Made by a program: the position numbers and the translations under genes
Source: Actinomycetes bacterium
GTDB lineage: Bacteria > Actinomycetota > Acidimicrobiia > Acidimicrobiales > RAAP-2
Direction of reading: 5' to 3'
Length of the DNA stretch: 38,503 nucleotides
Assembly: GCA_021785695.1 (NCBI GenBank)
Contig: JAJYEQ010000016.1
Location: 1-38,503 of the forward strand
The notes under the pieces: generated by a model
Seen by the model: the letters and a program-made list of their open reading frames with translations, nothing else
Database searches by the model: none
What the model was told of the DNA's origin: nothing
In this document: positions 35,867 through 38,503 of the stretch, piece after piece
Position numbering within the stretch: the stretch's first letter is position 1
Layout of the letters: every line of letters begins with the position of its first letter

Positions 35867-36235
35867 GTGGCCGCCGTCGCCAGCATCATCACCATCGCGC
35901 TGTTCCTGGTCCTGCTGACCAGCGGAAGCCTGGCGATGGCGGGGGAGTCCTCGACCCAGCACCTGGCCGACCGGCTCGGCGTGGGCCACCCGCTCTTTCG
36001 CCGTGTGGGCATCGTCCAGCTGATCGTCGCGCTCGGGCTCATGGTGGGCGTGGCGGCCCGGGGAACGGCCGCCTTGTCCCTCGTCAACGACGTAGCGGCC
36101 GCCGTGGCCATCGTCCTGGCGGTCGTGGCGGTCCTCCTCGAGCGCCGCCACGGCGCCTCCTGGCGCACGGTGACGCCGGTCGCGCTCCTCGCGCTGGCCG
36201 CGGTGGCCGAGCTGGTCTTTCGCCTGTTGTCGTGA
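35867..36235 (+). CDS. DoxX-like small integral membrane protein
   Basis: A 122-residue protein with four hydrophobic helices (about residues 3-22, 43-62, 66-85 and 98-118). The pattern of four helices and a short polar loop after the first (AGESSTQHLADRLGV) resembles DoxX-like proteins, a family often linked to redox or sulfur metabolism, but no specific function follows. The GTG at 35867 is preceded by GGGAGGGAG; longer in-frame starts add a polar, non-protein-like stretch. It is divergent from purK and converges on the RecB-like nuclease gene, with 10 bp between stops. Confidence 0.55.
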   Translation: MAAVASIITIALFLVLLTSGSLAMAGESSTQHLADRLGVGHPLFRRVGIVQLIVALGLMVGVAARGTAALSLVNDVAAAVAIVLAVVAVLLERRHGASWRTVTPVALLALAAVAELVFRLLS

Positions 36236-36245
36236 GGCGGCGCGC

Positions 36246-37034
36246 CTAGGGCGTCTCGGGAACCGCGACGCCCTGCTCGCGGCACACCGCCCGGTAGGCG
36301 CAGAAGCGACAGGCGCTCGACGACGGGCGCGCCGGGAAGCTGCCCGACGCGTGGAAGCCCTCGATGGCGCGCCAGGCGGCGCTGGCCGCGCTGGCCCGGG
36401 CGCGCACCACGACGCCGGTGACCGGGCGCGTCGCCGTGTAGCCGTGGCTGACGTACAGCAGCCGGATGGTCGCGGGCAGCTCGCCCAGCGCGGCCTGGCA
36501 GAGGGCGGCGTAGAGCTCGGTGTTGGCGAAGGTGAAGCGGTCCCAGTCCCGCGAGGGCACCGAGCCCGTCTTGTAGTCCACGATCGTCAGGCGCCCGGCG
36601 CTGTCGCGGTCCAGGCGGTCGAGGATCCCGAGGATCGGGGTCCCGTCCAGGTCGGCCCGCAGTCGCAGCTCCACGCCCTCGGCGACCACCCCCTGCGGAT
36701 CCTCCATGGCCAGGTAGCCCTCCACGGACTGGGTGACCTCGGAGCGCAGGCGCGCCACCAGGGCCTCGTCGGCACCCAGGTCGTCGCGCGCGCCCGGGTC
36801 GAGGACCCGCTCCTCGGCCGGCGCCACGAGCTCGCGCGCCGCCGCGGCGGTGCGCTCGGCGGCCGCCAGGCGCAGCAGGCTCTCGAGCACGTGGTGGACC
36901 ATGCGTCCCTTGACGCTGGCGTACGTGGCGGGCTGCGGTCGCCGCTCGACGGCGGCGTACTGGTAGCGGCGCGGGCAGGCCTGGAAGTCCTGGAGTCGCG
37001 AGGGGGACAGGGCCGAGGGCAGCGGTGGCAGCAC
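36246..37034 (-). CDS. RecB-family PD-(D/E)XK exonuclease with Fe-S cysteines
   Basis: A 262-residue single-domain nuclease of the RecB/Cas4-like PD-(D/E)XK superfamily. The N-terminal SPSRLQDFQACPRRYQY contains C20; the catalytic motif has GILDRLDR and IVDYKTG (the D and K of motifs II/III). The C-terminal C242, C245 and C251 with C20 make a four-cysteine set, as in AddB, Cas4 and RecB-like proteins that hold a 4Fe-4S cluster. No helicase partner or cas genes are nearby, and its role in DNA repair is inferred. The GTG follows a TAGCCT hexamer that shares its TAG with the upstream MFS stop. Confidence 0.9.
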   Translation of the reverse strand: MLPPLPSALSPSRLQDFQACPRRYQYAAVERRPQPATYASVKGRMVHHVLESLLRLAAAERTAAAARELVAPAEERVLDPGARDDLGADEALVARLRSEVTQSVEGYLAMEDPQGVVAEGVELRLRADLDGTPILGILDRLDRDSAGRLTIVDYKTGSVPSRDWDRFTFANTELYAALCQAALGELPATIRLLYVSHGYTATRPVTGVVVRARASAASAAWRAIEGFHASGSFPARPSSSACRFCAYRAVCREQGVAVPETP

Positions 37035-37040
37035 GGGGCC

Positions 37041-37046
37041 AGGCTA
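37041..37046 (-). promoter_or_regulatory. -10 hexamer TAGCCT, leaderless nuclease promoter
   Basis: TAGCCT on the minus strand ends 6 nt before the nuclease GTG. Its first three bases are the TAG stop of the MFS gene, so the two genes meet at one shared element. Confidence 0.5.
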
Positions 37047-38300
37047 GGTCGCGGGTGGGACAGTGGCCGCGGCGCCACGCCCGGCGTCAACGGCGTGGAC
37101 CCGGCGTGAGGTGATGACCAAGATGCCCGGGACGAGAGTGACGATCGTGGCCGCCAGCGCGTAGGTGGCGACCCCGATGTGCGAACTGAGCGCTCCGGCG
37201 ATCGCCACGCCCACCGGGGACAGTCCGAGCGAGACGAACCAGTCCACCGACGAGACGCGGCCCAGGAGGTCGCTGGGCACCTCGGACTGGAGCAGGGACT
37301 CCCACACGATGTTGCCGATGACGATGCCGGGCGTGGCGATGAGTGGCACGAGGAAGAGCTCCCACGTGGAGGTGGCCGCCGCCAGCAGGAAGCCGCTGAC
37401 GCCGGCGACGAGGCAGGCCAGCCACATCGCGCGGACCCGCCGCCGCGGCGTCGGGAGGCTGGTCGCGGCCAGCGAGCTCAACGCGCCGGCGGCGCCCGCG
37501 AGGGCGAAGTAGTAGCCGACGACGCTCTTGGCCACGTGGAGGTCGTGGCGCAAGACGAAGGGGATGAGCACGAACATCGGCGTGAACAAGAAGGCGTTGC
37601 CGATCGTGACGGCGAGGAGCGAGCGCCACAGCCACGCGGTGCGGCGCACGTAGCGCCAGCCCACGGCGATCTCGCGGACCATGGTCTGGGGCTCGTGGCG
37701 CACCGGTCGAGGAGTGGCGTGCATCAGGGCCAGGGACGCGGCGCTCACGACGAAGGTGGCAGCGTCCAGCGTGATCGCCGCCGTCGTCGATACCGCCGCG
37801 ATCAGACCCCCGACAGCCGGTCCGATCATGTTGCCCATGACCTGGGAGGTGAAGGGTCGCACCGCGTTCATCGCCGGCAGGAGCTCGGTGGGCACGATCT
37901 CGGGGGTCAGGGCCGTGAAGGAGGGCATGAAGACGGCGTCGAAGGCTCCAAAGGCCACGGCGAAGACCAGCAAGTCCGTCATGGTGAGGGCGTGGGCGAC
38001 CAGCAGCACGACGACGCCACCCGTGAGGACCGCACGCCCGGCGTCGGACACCAGCATGAGGACGCGACGCGAGTGCCGATCGACGATGGCGCCGCCCACC
38101 AGCAAGAACGCCACCAGCGGGGTCATCCGTGCGGCCGCGAACCACGCCAGCCAGCTCACCGAGTGCGTGCGGTCCAGGATCAGCAGCGTGAAGGCCACAC
38201 TCGCCACACCGTCGCCAAACTGGGACACCGTCTGCCCGCTGAGCAGGAGAGCGGGTTCCCGCCGACTCAGCAGGCGGACCAGGGCGGGACGCCGCGACAC
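37044..38300 (-). CDS. MFS transporter (MFS_3/EntS-like)
   Basis: A 418-residue MFS protein of the type used by enterobactin-exporter-like and other MFS_3 permeases. The N-terminal LLLSGQTVSQFGDGVASVAFTL, the AARMTPLVAFLLVGGAIVDRHSRRVLM stretch (motif A: G-x-I-V-D-R-x-x-R-R) and about 12 hydrophobic helices support this. The substrate is unknown. The GTG start follows TAGGTT with 6 nt between, and the TAG stop doubles as part of the -10 of the next gene. Confidence 0.88.
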   Translation of the reverse strand: MSRRPALVRLLSRREPALLLSGQTVSQFGDGVASVAFTLLILDRTHSVSWLAWFAAARMTPLVAFLLVGGAIVDRHSRRVLMLVSDAGRAVLTGGVVVLLVAHALTMTDLLVFAVAFGAFDAVFMPSFTALTPEIVPTELLPAMNAVRPFTSQVMGNMIGPAVGGLIAAVSTTAAITLDAATFVVSAASLALMHATPRPVRHEPQTMVREIAVGWRYVRRTAWLWRSLLAVTIGNAFLFTPMFVLIPFVLRHDLHVAKSVVGYYFALAGAAGALSSLAATSLPTPRRRVRAMWLACLVAGVSGFLLAAATSTWELFLVPLIATPGIVIGNIVWESLLQSEVPSDLLGRVSSVDWFVSLGLSPVGVAIAGALSSHIGVATYALAATIVTLVPGILVITSRRVHAVDAGRGAAATVPPAT

Positions 38301-38306
38301 GGCATC

Positions 38307-38312
38307 AACCTA
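38307..38312 (-). promoter_or_regulatory. -10 hexamer TAGGTT, leaderless MFS promoter
   Basis: TAGGTT on the minus strand ends 6 nt before the GTG at 38300, the same layout as smc, ffh and rsmD. Confidence 0.5.
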
Positions 38313-38457
38313 GACGACCGGGTCATCGATGCTGAGTGCCTCCACAGAGGAGCGGCCGGCGAAACGTCGCGGTCCCCACGATCCTCCTATTGATTGTCAA
38401 GTCGATTGAGACTGGCGGACAGACCAATCATGAGCCATCCAGTGGAGGCAGCCTCTT

Positions 38458-38503
38458 ATGAAGTCACGCCGTCTCAAGGTCTGGGCCGGGTCGGGGTGGG
38501 CAG
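38458..38503 (+). CDS. Possible 5' end of a gene cut by the window edge
   Basis: An ATG at 38458 opens a frame reading M-K-S-R-R-L-K-V-W-A-G-S-G-W-A, with GGAGG about 9 nt upstream. The basic start followed by small and hydrophobic residues would fit a signal peptide, but only about 15 codons are visible. No promoter was identified in the 150 bp before it. Confidence 0.35.
   Translation, partial: MKSRRLKVWAGSGWA

Noticed and set aside
38394..38400. TTGACA/TTGTCA elements near 38394-38400 as -35 boxes
   Set aside because: No TANNNT hexamer lies 16-19 bp away on either strand.

Overview
This is a high-GC (about 70%) bacterial chromosomal segment. The gene order, the DUF2469 protein, the SepIVA-like protein beside coaD/yceD, the frequent GTG starts and the leaderless-type promoters all point to an actinomycete. 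An Acidimicrobiia-like or other deep-branching, probably uncultivated, actinobacterium fits best; that placement is inference. About 42 protein genes are supported. No rRNA, tRNA, CRISPR array or insertion sequence was recognised by eye.

Layout. (1) 1-2106: lower-GC, gene-poor edge with one orphan membrane-anchored protein, a triple TGTACA repeat upstream of it and about 930 bp without a credible gene. (2) 2107-6093: accessory detoxification cassette on the minus strand (14-TM DHA2-type efflux pump, NAD(P)H-dependent FMN reductase, zinc alcohol dehydrogenase like Rhodococcus ADH-A) facing a divergent TetR regulator across a perfect 11-bp-arm palindrome. (3) 6114-10620: small secreted protein, MFS transporter, GTP-type PEP carboxykinase (pckG) and thiL. 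(4) 10650-31898: a long core housekeeping block: rpmB divergent from fakA-recG-rsmD-coaD-sepIVA-yceD-rpmF-plsX-acpP-rnc-mutM-smc-ftsY-ffh-rpsP-khpA-rimM-trmD-rplS-DUF2469-hypothetical-nfo-fumC-carbinolamine dehydratase. (5) 31858-34078: minus-strand envelope-stress operon pspA-htpX-pspAB. (6) 34138-38300: purK-purE, a DoxX-like membrane protein, a stand-alone RecB-family PD-(D/E)XK nuclease with an Fe-S cysteine set, and another MFS transporter. A new gene may begin at the right edge.

How it works together. The core block joins ribosome and translation genes (L28, L32, S16, L19, RsmD, RimM, TrmD, KhpA), the co-translational export pair FtsY/Ffh, lipid and CoA supply (CoaD, PlsX, AcpP, FakA-like), chromosome organisation (SMC) and DNA repair (RecG, MutM, Nfo). 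Many neighbours are translationally coupled by GTGA overlaps.

The most notable non-gene signal is regulatory. At least ten genes have a TAGNNT-type (one TACGCT) -10 hexamer ending only 6-8 nt before the GTG/ATG, implying leaderless mRNAs. At three gene junctions the upstream TAG stop codon is itself the first half of the next gene's -10 box. No clearly undescribed multi-gene system was found; the detox cassette and the orphan 5' region are the least explained parts.
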